Assembly (NCBI GenBank): GCA_964372035.1
Contig: CAYJPK010000076.1
Span: 1-9,963, forward strand
From: CAYJPK01 sp964372035
Lineage (GTDB): Bacteria > Desulfobacterota > Desulfovibrionia > Desulfovibrionales > Desulfovibrionaceae
Direction of reading: 5' to 3'
DNA length: 9,963 nucleotides
In this document: in pieces, positions 1 through 7,681 of the stretch
Position numbering within the stretch: position 1 is the stretch's first letter
Layout: every line of letters begins with the position of its first letter
Program-made: the position numbers and the translations under genes
The notes under the pieces: generated by a model
Seen by the model: only the letters and a program-made list of their open reading frames with translations
The model's database searches: none
Told to the model about the DNA's origin: nothing

Positions 1-84
1 CTTACTAAACGCTAAAGTGTGTAACGCGCGAGAATCCATGCCTTTTATAGTACGCTTATTTAAATTAATTTACGCTCAAGCATC
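1..84. other. Intergenic left edge with interspersed-repeat fragment
   Basis: This is non-coding sequence downstream of the minus-strand EAL-domain gene. It contains a copy of the repeat core GAGAATCCATGCCTTT at 30-45 and a perfect 12-bp palindrome TAAATTAATTTA at 61-72. No hairpin followed by a T-run is visible for minus-strand transcripts leaving the gene, so its terminator probably lies outside the window or is factor-dependent. Confidence 0.6.
30..45. repeat. Interspersed repeat core, left copy
   Basis: The 16 bases GAGAATCCATGCCTTT are identical to 9942-9957 and in the same orientation. Similarity continues loosely afterwards (TATAGTACG here, AATACG at the right end). Both copies are intergenic. 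Short GATTCTC...GAATGAC-type intergenic repeats are common in bacterial genomes; the family of this one is not identified. Confidence 0.6.
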
Positions 85-2307
85 TTAGATTATTGTAGCT
101 TTACCATCACAAAAGCTTTTAAATTCATTTAGTGCTAAAGGCTTTGCGTAGCAATAGCCCTGAATAGCATCACAGCTCATTTTCTTAAGAGTTTTGGCAA
201 TATTTAAATCTTCAACACCTAAAGCTACGAGCCTAAAGCCTAGGATTTTCGAAAGGTGAATAAGACTACTTATTATAGCAAAATTACGCTCTTGAGCTTC
301 TTTATCTGCAAAAAAGCTTTTATCTAGTTTAAGCTCATTTATAGGCATATTTTTCAAAAGCTCGAGTGAGCAATAGCCACTTCCAAAATTATCCATAATA
401 AGCTTAAAACCCTTACTTTCTAGGTCTAAAGCAGTAGTTATTAATTTTTCGCTATTGTTTGACATGCTAGTTTCATCAAATTCAATAGCTAGATACTTTG
501 TATCTATTTTATATTTTTCTGCAATCTTAAGTAAATTACTTGAAAAATCATTATAATATAAATGTTTGCGAGAAAAGTTAACTGAAATTATAAAGGGTTC
601 TCTCATGCCCTTTATCCATGATTGCAAAAATTTGCAGGCTTGTTCAAACATATACATATCGAGTTTTAAAATAAAACTATTTTGTTCAAAAATTGCTATG
701 AAGTCATTTACTTGCATTTGTTCATTAGGATTTTCCCAACGAACAAGAGCTTCACATGAAATTAGCTTGCCACTTTGAAGCTCAAGCTGTGGTTGGAGGT
801 ACATTTTAAATTCTTCATGCTTTAAGGCATATTCCATTCTATCTTCTATTCTTTTGACCTTGCTTTCATTTGCAATGATTGTATCAGAATAAACTAGCTG
901 GAGGCAATTTGTTTCTTTTGCTTTGCGGTGCGCCATATTTGCTCTTTCAATAGCAACAGAAATATCAAGATTATTGTTTGCATTAAAATAATAATAACCT
1001 GCGACTACTTTAAGATTATAATTAAACTTATTACCTAAAAGCTTTAATGCTCTTAGGGCATAATCTCTACGCCAATTTGTCATATCTTTATTTGTATAGG
1101 CAATTAAAACCAAAAATTCATCAGCATTAATGTGAGCGCTAAGGCTTTTATCTTCGCTAGCAATTGCTCTAGCCATGCTTTGCAATATTTTGTCGCTAGC
1201 TTTAGCTCCAAGTGATTCATTTATTATTCTAAATCTTTCAATGTCAAACTTTATTAATACAAAGTCTTTACCATGATTACTTTCTTTAAAATTTTCATAC
1301 TCCATTTTAAACTTAGCTAAAGTATTAAGATCTGTTAAAGGTGAAATATACACAGCTTTTTCAAATTTTCTATGTGTTTGCCTTTGAAGATAAAAAGCTA
1401 GCATTGAAAAAACTGAAATCATTAGTATTGTAATTATTGAAACAATTGTTGTTGCAAGGACGATGTTAGAAGTTGTAGCTTGAAGGATTGAATTTGGAAC
1501 GATAAACATTATCATCCAGTCCTTTATACCTATTGGAGCATAGATAATAAAATGATCTTCACCTTTAAAATCAATTATATGATTACCACGAATACCCTTA
1601 GCAACATCTTCTTTTAGCTTTGTGAAGCCTTCTATGTCACCTATATTATTTGGAGCTATTTTATCATAAATATTAGATAGGTGTGTAAAGTCAGAGTCTT
1701 TAACACCGTTCGATATAACATTACCGCTTGAATCTATAATAAGAGTTGCCTCAAGACCTTCAATAGAGCTATCAAGCATTTTGTCTAAGGTATCTAAGTA
1801 GATATAGCCAGAAAGCACACCTTTTACCTCACCATGTGAAGTCATTGGCGTTGACATTACTACAGATAATTTATCGCTTAGACCTGAAATTAACGGGGAG
1901 CTAATGACAGTTTCGCCATTTATAGCACGTCTAAAGTATTCATATTTTGTGAAATCACCAATATCAGAATTACTACCAACACCATAACCATAAGGATTAA
2001 TAACAACCATATAATCAAAGGTTTTAGCTAAAAAACTATAGCGAGGTGAATCAAAATCTACAAAACGAAGATAATCAAGCACTAATAATAAAGATGCAGA
2101 AGATTTAAGCATATTGGTATCTGATTCAAACAGTTTCTTAAAAGTGCTTGCGCTATTGTCAACTGCTTGCTCAACATTTTGCTCAGCTAATTTATCAAGC
2201 TCACTACTTACATAAAGCTTATAAAAAAACATGGATACAATTAACACCATAATTGAAATAATTATTGGTAAAATTACCATCAAGCTTTTGTTTTTCTGTT
2301 TTTGCAT
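85..2307 (-). CDS. Membrane dCache sensor with degenerate GGDEF and EAL domains
   Basis: The 740-aa protein has a transmembrane helix at about 9-29, a periplasmic dCache-like sensor at about 31-275 (including NPYGYGVG near 104-111 and YFRRAINGE near 124-132), and a second helix at about 280-306. A GGDEF-like domain (about 320-475) and an EAL domain (about 485-735) follow. The GGDEF signature reads NADEF (394-398), so diguanylate cyclase activity is unlikely. The EAL domain keeps E519-A520-L521, N577, E609/E612, D639, K660, D662, E699 and Q716. However, the DDFG motif is DNFG, and the EGVE motif is LGVE with L696 where the catalytic glutamate should be. I infer a c-di-GMP binding or effector protein, or a scaffold, rather than an active phosphodiesterase. 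The ATG start has AAAGG 7 nt upstream. The gene lies 47 bp after the solute-binding protein gene on the same strand and is probably co-transcribed with it. Confidence 0.9.
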   Translation of the reverse strand: MQKQKNKSLMVILPIIISIMVLIVSMFFYKLYVSSELDKLAEQNVEQAVDNSASTFKKLFESDTNMLKSSASLLLVLDYLRFVDFDSPRYSFLAKTFDYMVVINPYGYGVGSNSDIGDFTKYEYFRRAINGETVISSPLISGLSDKLSVVMSTPMTSHGEVKGVLSGYIYLDTLDKMLDSSIEGLEATLIIDSSGNVISNGVKDSDFTHLSNIYDKIAPNNIGDIEGFTKLKEDVAKGIRGNHIIDFKGEDHFIIYAPIGIKDWMIMFIVPNSILQATTSNIVLATTIVSIITILMISVFSMLAFYLQRQTHRKFEKAVYISPLTDLNTLAKFKMEYENFKESNHGKDFVLIKFDIERFRIINESLGAKASDKILQSMARAIASEDKSLSAHINADEFLVLIAYTNKDMTNWRRDYALRALKLLGNKFNYNLKVVAGYYYFNANNNLDISVAIERANMAHRKAKETNCLQLVYSDTIIANESKVKRIEDRMEYALKHEEFKMYLQPQLELQSGKLISCEALVRWENPNEQMQVNDFIAIFEQNSFILKLDMYMFEQACKFLQSWIKGMREPFIISVNFSRKHLYYNDFSSNLLKIAEKYKIDTKYLAIEFDETSMSNNSEKLITTALDLESKGFKLIMDNFGSGYCSLELLKNMPINELKLDKSFFADKEAQERNFAIISSLIHLSKILGFRLVALGVEDLNIAKTLKKMSCDAIQGYCYAKPLALNEFKSFCDGKATII

Positions 2308-2354
2308 GTTTAAGCCTTTTACCCTTTATATACACTTAATTCTAGCATTTTTAA

Positions 2355-3731
2355 TTATTGGCTAATATAGTTGTTTAAGCTATCTGCATAGTTGTCTACA
2401 GCTGTCTTTGCATTTTGACCTGCAAATACTTTTTGTAGCATTTCATACCATGCAATACGCTGATTGGTCCATTCTGGAGATACTTGATAATAATCACCTA
2501 AATTTGCTAAAAATGATGCATATACAGCCATTTTTTGCTCATCTTTAGTTCCAAGATATACATTTTGAAAATTCTTTTTAACTGAAAAAAACTGCGTTGC
2601 CATAACACTTTTTTTGCCCTGTATAGGATCATCAACTAAAAATCTAATTAACTTTTTGGCAGCATCTACCCTGTCTTGCTTTCCCTTATTAAATATAGCA
2701 AAGCCCCAAATTCCGCCTTGAAGCTCAGCAATACTATCAGCTGAGGGGAAATTCATGGCAAATGGTGTAAACCCTACTTGACTTGCATAATAAGATTCAT
2801 TCGTTGCATTCCACGCAAAGCTTACCGCTATTTTTTCAGTTGCAAACATTTTTAATTCATCTGATGCCACAATTGTTGGATTATGGGCTAGAGCCTTGCT
2901 TTCAACCATTTCTTGAAGTAATTCCAATGCATTAACGCCTGCATTGCTATTTATAGTGTAAACAGTATGGTCAGAATCTGTAAAAGGTGCATTGTAGAGA
3001 TTAGTTACTAAGGCTCGTGTTCCTTGGTCACCACCTTGCCCTCCAGTATATATAACCCCAGGGCTATCTACAAGACCACTGTCACGCACTGCTTCCATTG
3101 CGCTTACAAAGCCCTCAACTGTCCATGAGCGATTTTTTTCATCAATATATTTTAGTGCACCTGCTTTTTTAAACAGCTCATAATTAATAGCCATTACGTG
3201 AGTTGTCATTACCATTGGGTATTCATAAAAAGCACCATCAGGAGCACGGCAAGCATCAATAACTTTAGGTGAAATAGCTGAAATATTAGCTATTGTATCT
3301 TTGTCCCACAGGCTCTTAAGATCAATTAGTAAGCCTCTTGCGCCCCAATTTGCCACAAGGCGTTCTGGTCCTTCCATAATGACGTCTGGCGCCATTCTTG
3401 CTTCAATTGCAGCCTCAACTTCCTTATCTCCACTTGCATAATCAAGAGCTCTAACATTAACCTTAATATTAGGATATATTTCATTAAAATCGTCGATAAA
3501 GCTTTCAACAAGCTCCTCGTTTACAAAGGCACCAACAGGAAAGGTCCATAAGGAAATTTCTATTGTTGCTTCTTTTTCTTCAACAAGGCTTGGCTCAGAG
3601 CTTATTTGCGGTTTTGAGCTTTTAGTTAAAAGTAGTTCACTGGTAATATTATCTTTTGACGTTAGCCCATAGGCAATAAAAAACATAATAATAGCAACAA
3701 CTACAAATAACAAAACAGGTTTTTTATTCAC
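2355..3731 (-). CDS. Membrane-anchored family-1 extracellular solute-binding protein
   Basis: About 458 aa, resembling ABC-type sugar-binding proteins (SBP_bac_1). Visible family features are YPNIKVNVRALDY (about 86-98), APDVIMEG (about 114-121), a MAINYELFKKAG stretch, and SWT before a helix. The N-terminus has one hydrophobic helix (about 6-23) with no lipobox cysteine and no clear AxA cleavage site, so it is probably an uncleaved anchor exposing the domain in the periplasm, followed by a Ser/Glu-rich linker. An in-frame TTG at 3734 is possible, but GGAGG lies only 3 nt from it and 6 nt from the GTG at 3731, so I prefer GTG. No ABC permease or ATPase gene is nearby. Its partner appears to be the downstream dCache/EAL protein, which suggests a sensory role rather than transport. 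The ligand is unknown. Confidence 0.88.
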   Translation of the reverse strand: MNKKPVLLFVVVAIIMFFIAYGLTSKDNITSELLLTKSSKPQISSEPSLVEEKEATIEISLWTFPVGAFVNEELVESFIDDFNEIYPNIKVNVRALDYASGDKEVEAAIEARMAPDVIMEGPERLVANWGARGLLIDLKSLWDKDTIANISAISPKVIDACRAPDGAFYEYPMVMTTHVMAINYELFKKAGALKYIDEKNRSWTVEGFVSAMEAVRDSGLVDSPGVIYTGGQGGDQGTRALVTNLYNAPFTDSDHTVYTINSNAGVNALELLQEMVESKALAHNPTIVASDELKMFATEKIAVSFAWNATNESYYASQVGFTPFAMNFPSADSIAELQGGIWGFAIFNKGKQDRVDAAKKLIRFLVDDPIQGKKSVMATQFFSVKKNFQNVYLGTKDEQKMAVYASFLANLGDYYQVSPEWTNQRIAWYEMLQKVFAGQNAKTAVDNYADSLNNYISQ

Positions 3732-3735
3732 CAAG

Positions 3736-3742
3736 CTCCTCC
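3736..3742 (-). promoter_or_regulatory. Ribosome binding site deciding the GTG start at 3731
   Basis: On the minus strand this reads GGAGGAG. The GGAGG core is 6 nt from GTG (3731) but only 3 nt from the alternative TTG (3734), which favours GTG. Confidence 0.6.
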
Positions 3743-3766
3743 ACTCAAAAAATATGATTTATTATG

Positions 3767-3834
3767 AAAGCTTTGCACCATATAATACGAAAAAAACCAA
3801 AACCACACCAAAAGCTATAATTTGTGCAAGCTTT
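3767..3834. repeat. Imperfect inverted repeat upstream of the solute-binding protein gene
   Basis: AAAGCTTTGCAC (3767-3778) and GTGCAAGCTTT (3824-3834) are inverted copies differing by one inserted base. They lie either side of candidate promoter elements for the minus-strand solute-binding protein gene. They could be a regulator half-site pair, but no partner regulator is identifiable. Confidence 0.35.
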
Positions 3835-3871
3835 ACACTATAAATATAAACATAAATATTGTAAAAGGCAA
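3782..3871 (-). promoter_or_regulatory. Candidate promoters of the solute-binding protein/EAL unit
   Basis: Reading the minus strand, three sigma70-like pairs fit: TTTACA-N17-TATAGT (3865 to 3837), TTGCCT-N17-TATATT (3871 to 3843), and a weaker, closer TTGGTG-N18-TATTAT (3811 to 3782). They lie after the upstream terminator, so this unit should have its own promoter. Which one is used cannot be told, because the region is very AT-rich and such matches arise easily. Confidence 0.35.
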
Positions 3872-3947
3872 GTTGAGTTAACGTACTTTGGTCAAAGTCA
3901 AAAGTGTTACTTGCAATATTTTTCTACTATAAAATACCTTTAGAATT

Positions 3948-3992
3948 AAAAAAAAAGCTTGTGAACTGCATTTTTAACAGCCACAAGCTTTT
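3948..3992 (-). terminator. Intrinsic terminator of the iolC-aldolase-TRAP operon
   Basis: A perfect 11-bp stem pairs 3953-3963 (AAAAGCTTGTG) with 3982-3992 (CACAAGCTTTT), with a small inner CTG/CAG pairing at 3966-3968 and 3978-3980. In the minus-strand transcript the hairpin is followed by a run of U from the nine A residues at 3948-3956. It lies about 30 bp after the dctP stop codon and fits the end of the five-gene operon. Confidence 0.88.
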
Positions 3993-4000
3993 CTTATATA

Positions 4001-4016
4001 GTAGTTATGTAACTAC
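4001..4016. repeat. Short perfect inverted repeat after dctP
   Basis: GTAGTTA-TG-TAACTAC is a perfect 16-bp palindrome starting 6 bp downstream of the dctP stop codon and upstream of the main terminator hairpin. It may protect the 3' end of the mRNA or assist termination; it has no T-run of its own. Confidence 0.45.
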
Positions 4017-4022
4017 CTTAAA

Positions 4023-5036
4023 TTAATATGTATTTGATACAGCTTTTTTAAAGATGTCTACAATCTCATCACCAACATCTTTACGGATACTAGCTTCAAC
4101 GTTTTTAGTATCTGCAACAGCAACGTTTTTATCTTCAGTTGATAAGCCTTTGATTTCCATGCCATTGTCAGTTAAAACCTTCATATTTTTAGCAACATCA
4201 GCAATTGCATCTTCTCTTGCATAAGCAATAGCTTTTGCAGCTGCAGCTTCAACGATTTTTTGTTGTTCAGCACTTAAGTCATTGAAAACACTTTGGCTCA
4301 TCATAAATACTGTAGTGTTAAAAATCATATCAATAGTAGTTGCATGATCTAAAATTTCATAATATTTACCGCTAGCTAAGATATCAAATGGTTGTTCTTG
4401 ACCATCAATTGTATTTTGCTCAATAGCTGTAAACACTTCAGAATAAGCCATTGGAGTTGGGTTAGCTTTTAAAGCTTTCCAAGCTGCAATGTGGTTTTTA
4501 TTTTCCATTGTTCTGATTTTTAAGCCTTTAATATCAGCTAAATTGTTAATGTCTTTTTTAGTTGCCATTACTCTAAAGCCAAGACCAAGATAGCCTAAAG
4601 CTTTAATGTCAGCTTCTTTTAAGTAATCAAGAGTTCCTTTAACTTCAGGAGTTTCAAAAACTTTAAAAACATTTTTCATTGTTTCTTCTGGAGTTGCGCT
4701 TGATTTAAATAAAAATGGTACATCAAAAACAGCCATCTTAGGTTGGAAGCTAACTGTTGGTGCAGCAGATGTTAAAGTAAATGCAATATCACCAGCTTGA
4801 ATTGATTCAATCAAAGATACTTCATTTGAAAAGTTCGGTAAAATTTGAACTTTAATGTCACCATTACTCATTTTCTCAACTTCTTCTTTAAGCTTTAAGC
4901 CAAGGCGATGGGTGTTTGATTCTTTTGTTACAGGGTGAGCATAGCGCAAGGTAACTGCATTTGCAGCATCATAACTAAATGCAACTGTTGCAGCAAACAT
5001 TGCACTAACCATAAATAAACGACTAAATAACTTCAT
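4023..5036 (-). CDS. dctP: TRAP transporter periplasmic substrate-binding protein (DctP family)
   Basis: The 337-aa, normal-length DctP family protein captures the substrate in the periplasm and delivers it to DctQM. It has a classical Sec signal peptide: a basic start (MKLFSR), a hydrophobic core, and a cleavage site after A25-N26-A27. The mature protein begins with the typical TLRYAHPVTKES stretch. R175 in KIRTME sits at the position of the conserved arginine that binds substrate carboxylate in this family. R155 (GFRVMAT) and the SEVFTAIEQNTIDGQEQPF block (199-217) are also family-typical. AGGAGG lies 4 nt before the ATG. It is the last gene of the operon, after dctM. A carboxylated substrate is expected from family knowledge, and the operon enzymes suggest a sugar acid. 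Confidence 0.95.
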   Translation of the reverse strand: MKLFSRLFMVSAMFAATVAFSYDAANAVTLRYAHPVTKESNTHRLGLKLKEEVEKMSNGDIKVQILPNFSNEVSLIESIQAGDIAFTLTSAAPTVSFQPKMAVFDVPFLFKSSATPEETMKNVFKVFETPEVKGTLDYLKEADIKALGYLGLGFRVMATKKDINNLADIKGLKIRTMENKNHIAAWKALKANPTPMAYSEVFTAIEQNTIDGQEQPFDILASGKYYEILDHATTIDMIFNTTVFMMSQSVFNDLSAEQQKIVEAAAAKAIAYAREDAIADVAKNMKVLTDNGMEIKGLSTEDKNVAVADTKNVEASIRKDVGDEIVDIFKKAVSNTY

Positions 5037-5063
5037 AAAACCTCCTAACTATTTCAAAAAAAA

Positions 5064-6332
5064 TTATTTTGCAAAGAATAATGATAAGCTTGGAATATAA
5101 GTCACAAGCAATAATGAGATAATCAAAAATATAAATGGACGCCAAATATCTTTAATTAATTCAGCCACTGACGTTTTAGCAATTGAGCTAACAATAAATA
5201 AATTTACTGCCATTGGCGGTGTCATCAAGCCAATTGCAAGGTTAACAACCATGATTATCCCAAAGTGAATTGGGTCAATTCCCATAGTTTCAGCAACAGG
5301 ACATAAAATCGGAGCTAAAATAATTACAGAAGATAAGGTTTCCATAAATATTCCAACAAGTAACAAGAATATATTTACGCAAAGCAAGAAAATATACTTA
5401 TTATCAGTTAAGGATAAAATAAATTCAGCTACCCTATGAGGAATTTCATTAATAATCAGTAAATTACCGAAGATTGTCGCTCCGCCTAAGATAATTAAAA
5501 TTGGGCTAACTTGCTTTGCACTTGTTAAAATAATTTCATAAAGGTCTATGATTTTAACACTTTTATAGGCAAATACACTTACGAGCAAACCATAAAGAAC
5601 AGCTACGCCAGCAGCTTCAGTTGGTGTAAAATATCCACTATAAATCCCACCAAGAATAATAATCGGCATGAGCATAGCCCAGCTAGAATTTTTTAATACT
5701 TCAAAAAAGCCTTTTTCTTCTGATAATTGTAATTTATCATTAGTTAAACCGTTAGTTCTACAGTAATAATAACAATATGCCATAAGACAAAGAGCTACAA
5801 CGCAAGCAGGAATAATACCAGCTTTAAAGAGCCCACCAATAGACTCACCAGTTCCAACACCATATAAAATAAGTGATAAACTTGGTGGCATTACAATTGC
5901 TAAACCGCCGGCACAAGCCACAATTGCGGCTGAGAAACCTTTTGGATAGCCCATGCGAACCATTGCAGGAATCATGATTGAACCAACAGCCGCCGTATCA
6001 GCTGCACCAGCTCCTGATAAAGCTCCAAAAAGCAAACAACAAGCCACAACAGCCATTGGAATTCCACCAGTCACCTTACCTACAATCAATCTTGCAAAGT
6101 CAAATAAACATTCGGAAATTCCGCCACGGCTCATGATTTCACCGGCTAACAAAAATAATGGAACAGCAATAATTGGAAAAGAATCATAAGCTGAAACTAA
6201 AGTTCTAAAGGCATATGGACCGCTCATTATACCAGTTGAAATAGCCGTAACAACTGATGAAAAACCTACTGCAACGCCAACAGGCACAGACAGCATCATA
6301 AGTCCAATTAAAAATATAAATAATAATGGCAT
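5064..6332 (-). CDS. dctM: TRAP transporter large permease (DctM family)
   Basis: The 422-aa, very hydrophobic protein with a dozen or so membrane segments is the ion-coupled transport channel of the TRAP system in the inner membrane. Family marks include GALSGAGAADTAAVGS (103-118), IPAMVRMGYPKGFSAA (121-136), MPPSLSLILYGVGTGESIGGLF (148-169, with PPS at 149-151), PTEAA (237-241) and the second inverted half motif IGLMTPPMAVNLF (367-379). The start is preceded by AGGAG 6 nt upstream, inside the end of dctQ. Only 1 bp separates the dctQ stop from this ATG, so translation is probably coupled. dctP follows 27 bp downstream. Confidence 0.96.
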   Translation of the reverse strand: MPLLFIFLIGLMMLSVPVGVAVGFSSVVTAISTGIMSGPYAFRTLVSAYDSFPIIAVPLFLLAGEIMSRGGISECLFDFARLIVGKVTGGIPMAVVACCLLFGALSGAGAADTAAVGSIMIPAMVRMGYPKGFSAAIVACAGGLAIVMPPSLSLILYGVGTGESIGGLFKAGIIPACVVALCLMAYCYYYCRTNGLTNDKLQLSEEKGFFEVLKNSSWAMLMPIIILGGIYSGYFTPTEAAGVAVLYGLLVSVFAYKSVKIIDLYEIILTSAKQVSPILIILGGATIFGNLLIINEIPHRVAEFILSLTDNKYIFLLCVNIFLLLVGIFMETLSSVIILAPILCPVAETMGIDPIHFGIIMVVNLAIGLMTPPMAVNLFIVSSIAKTSVAELIKDIWRPFIFLIISLLLVTYIPSLSLFFAK

Positions 6333-6333
6333 C

Positions 6334-6822
6334 TTAAGCTCCTATTTGCTTTGCATTCTTAAAAAGTTTTATTGTGGATTGAGCTAAGCGCATGATTAGA
6401 AGTGCAAAGCCAATCGGCGCAACAATAAACACAAGATAGCGAGGAACTCCAAGAGCAGGACTTGTCTGACCTGATTTAATAAAAGCACTAACAACGCTAA
6501 CGCCAAACCAAAGCATCATACAAGAGTACACAAAGAAAATAAGGTTTGAGAATAAGCTTAAGTAAAATTTAATTTTATCACTTACTTGGTCTTTTAAAAA
6601 GGTAATTGAAATATGTCTATCTTCTTTTACAGCCAAGCCAAAACCTAAAAATACTAACCATATAAATGCAAAACGAATACTTTCCTCTGACCAACTAAGA
6701 GAAGCACCCATAACGTGGCGCATAAAAATCTGTACTATCATGCAAACAGCAATATATGTCATAAGCAGTGCAAGAAGTACTTCTTCAAGATGTTTTTCAA
6801 GCCAAGTAAAAAGTCGTATCAT
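6334..6822 (-). CDS. dctQ: TRAP transporter small permease (DctQ family)
   Basis: The 162-aa protein with four predicted membrane helices (about 13-35, 49-65, 85-112 and 128-147) is the small inner-membrane subunit that pairs with DctM. The diagnostic motif is SWSEESIRFAFIWLVFLGFG (43-62) followed by H70-I-S, which matches the W-xE-E and conserved His of the family. The Q119-TSPALGVPRY stretch before the last helix is also typical. AAGGGG lies 5 nt before the ATG. It is encoded 28 bp after the aldolase gene and 1 bp before dctM, with no room for a promoter or terminator, so it belongs to the same transcript. Confidence 0.95.
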   Translation of the reverse strand: MIRLFTWLEKHLEEVLLALLMTYIAVCMIVQIFMRHVMGASLSWSEESIRFAFIWLVFLGFGLAVKEDRHISITFLKDQVSDKIKFYLSLFSNLIFFVYSCMMLWFGVSVVSAFIKSGQTSPALGVPRYLVFIVAPIGFALLIMRLAQSTIKLFKNAKQIGA

Positions 6823-6850
6823 ATATTCCCCTTAAAAAAACGTAAAAGGC

Positions 6851-7681
6851 TTAGTATCCAAGCAATTCAAGCCAATCCATAGCACTTTTTTCAACTGCTT
6901 TAATTGGTCCTTCAAATAAAACAGCTCTGTCATAATTATCTTTTTTGACTAGCATATCTTCTTGTAATGTTTTGAAAAATGACATTCTAAGTGCAGTACC
7001 AACATTGATTTTACCAACACTAGTAGCTAACATTTTAATTATATCATCTTTTTTAATTCCACTACCACCATGGATAACAAGAGGCTTATCTGTGCATGCA
7101 CTAAAACCCTCTAAACTATCAAAATTAATCACAGAACTTTGAACCTGCATACGATGTACTTGACCAACTGCAACAGCTATCCAATCTGCTTCACCCTGCC
7201 TTGCAAAGTCTGACAACTCATTGCTTGATGTGCATATATCCTTAGCCCTACCTGGAATGTCAGAATAAGGAACAGAACCAATTTCACCCTCAAGAGCAAC
7301 GCCACGCTTTATGGCTTCTTTTGCAACGATATTAGTATTTTCAATATTTTGCTCAAGCGGCAACTGTGAACCATCATACATTACAGAGCTAAAGCCAAGA
7401 GAAACTGCCTTTAAAACATCTTCAACAACAGAGCAATGATCTAAATGCAAACCAATTGGAACTGAGCTCTTTTTAATAAGTGGCAGTAACATGCCTACCC
7501 AACTTTCCATTGGCAGCGACTTAACTGCGTCTTTATTAAGCATGAGCATAACAGGTGCGCTACGCTTTTCAGCAGCATTTATTACGGCTATCGCATCTTC
7601 TGCACCAAAGATATTAAAGCCAGCTAAAATCTTAGCACTTTTTGATGCAGCTTGAACTTCACCAATCAAGTTGCTTAACAT
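6851..7681 (-). CDS. Class II (zinc) ketose-phosphate aldolase, possibly IolJ-like
   Basis: The 276-aa TIM-barrel aldolase belongs to the GatY/KbaY/IolJ/FbaA group. The catalytic Asp and first zinc ligand are in HLDH (D81, H82). The other zinc ligands are H176 (AVGQVHRM) and H204 (VIHGGSG), almost the spacing of GatY/KbaY. Further family blocks are YDGSQLPLEQNIENT (102-116), EGEIGSV (131-137) and KINVGTALR (224-232). It should split a phosphorylated ketose or keto-acid into dihydroxyacetone phosphate and an aldehyde. Next to an IolC-like kinase, 2-deoxy-5-keto-gluconate 6-phosphate (giving malonate semialdehyde) is the favoured substrate, but tagatose- or fructose-bisphosphate is not excluded. 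The residue after H176 is Arg where relatives have Gly, and the C-terminal FGSxGKA-type tail is absent. The ATG overlaps the kinase stop by 7 bp, with AGGG 7 nt upstream. Confidence 0.88.
   Translation of the reverse strand: MLSNLIGEVQAASKSAKILAGFNIFGAEDAIAVINAAEKRSAPVMLMLNKDAVKSLPMESWVGMLLPLIKKSSVPIGLHLDHCSVVEDVLKAVSLGFSSVMYDGSQLPLEQNIENTNIVAKEAIKRGVALEGEIGSVPYSDIPGRAKDICTSSNELSDFARQGEADWIAVAVGQVHRMQVQSSVINFDSLEGFSACTDKPLVIHGGSGIKKDDIIKMLATSVGKINVGTALRMSFFKTLQEDMLVKKDNYDRAVLFEGPIKAVEKSAMDWLELLGY

Noticed and set aside
566..778. Plus-strand open frame of 70 codons
   Set aside because: It lies antisense within the EAL domain coding sequence, which has strong family motifs.
3326..3511. Minus-strand out-of-frame reading frame of 61 codons
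   Set aside because: It is an alternative frame inside the solute-binding protein gene and shows no domain.
5953..7142. Plus-strand frames at 5953-6189 and 6945-7142
   Set aside because: They are antisense to dctM and to the aldolase gene; neither has a supported start or a recognisable product.
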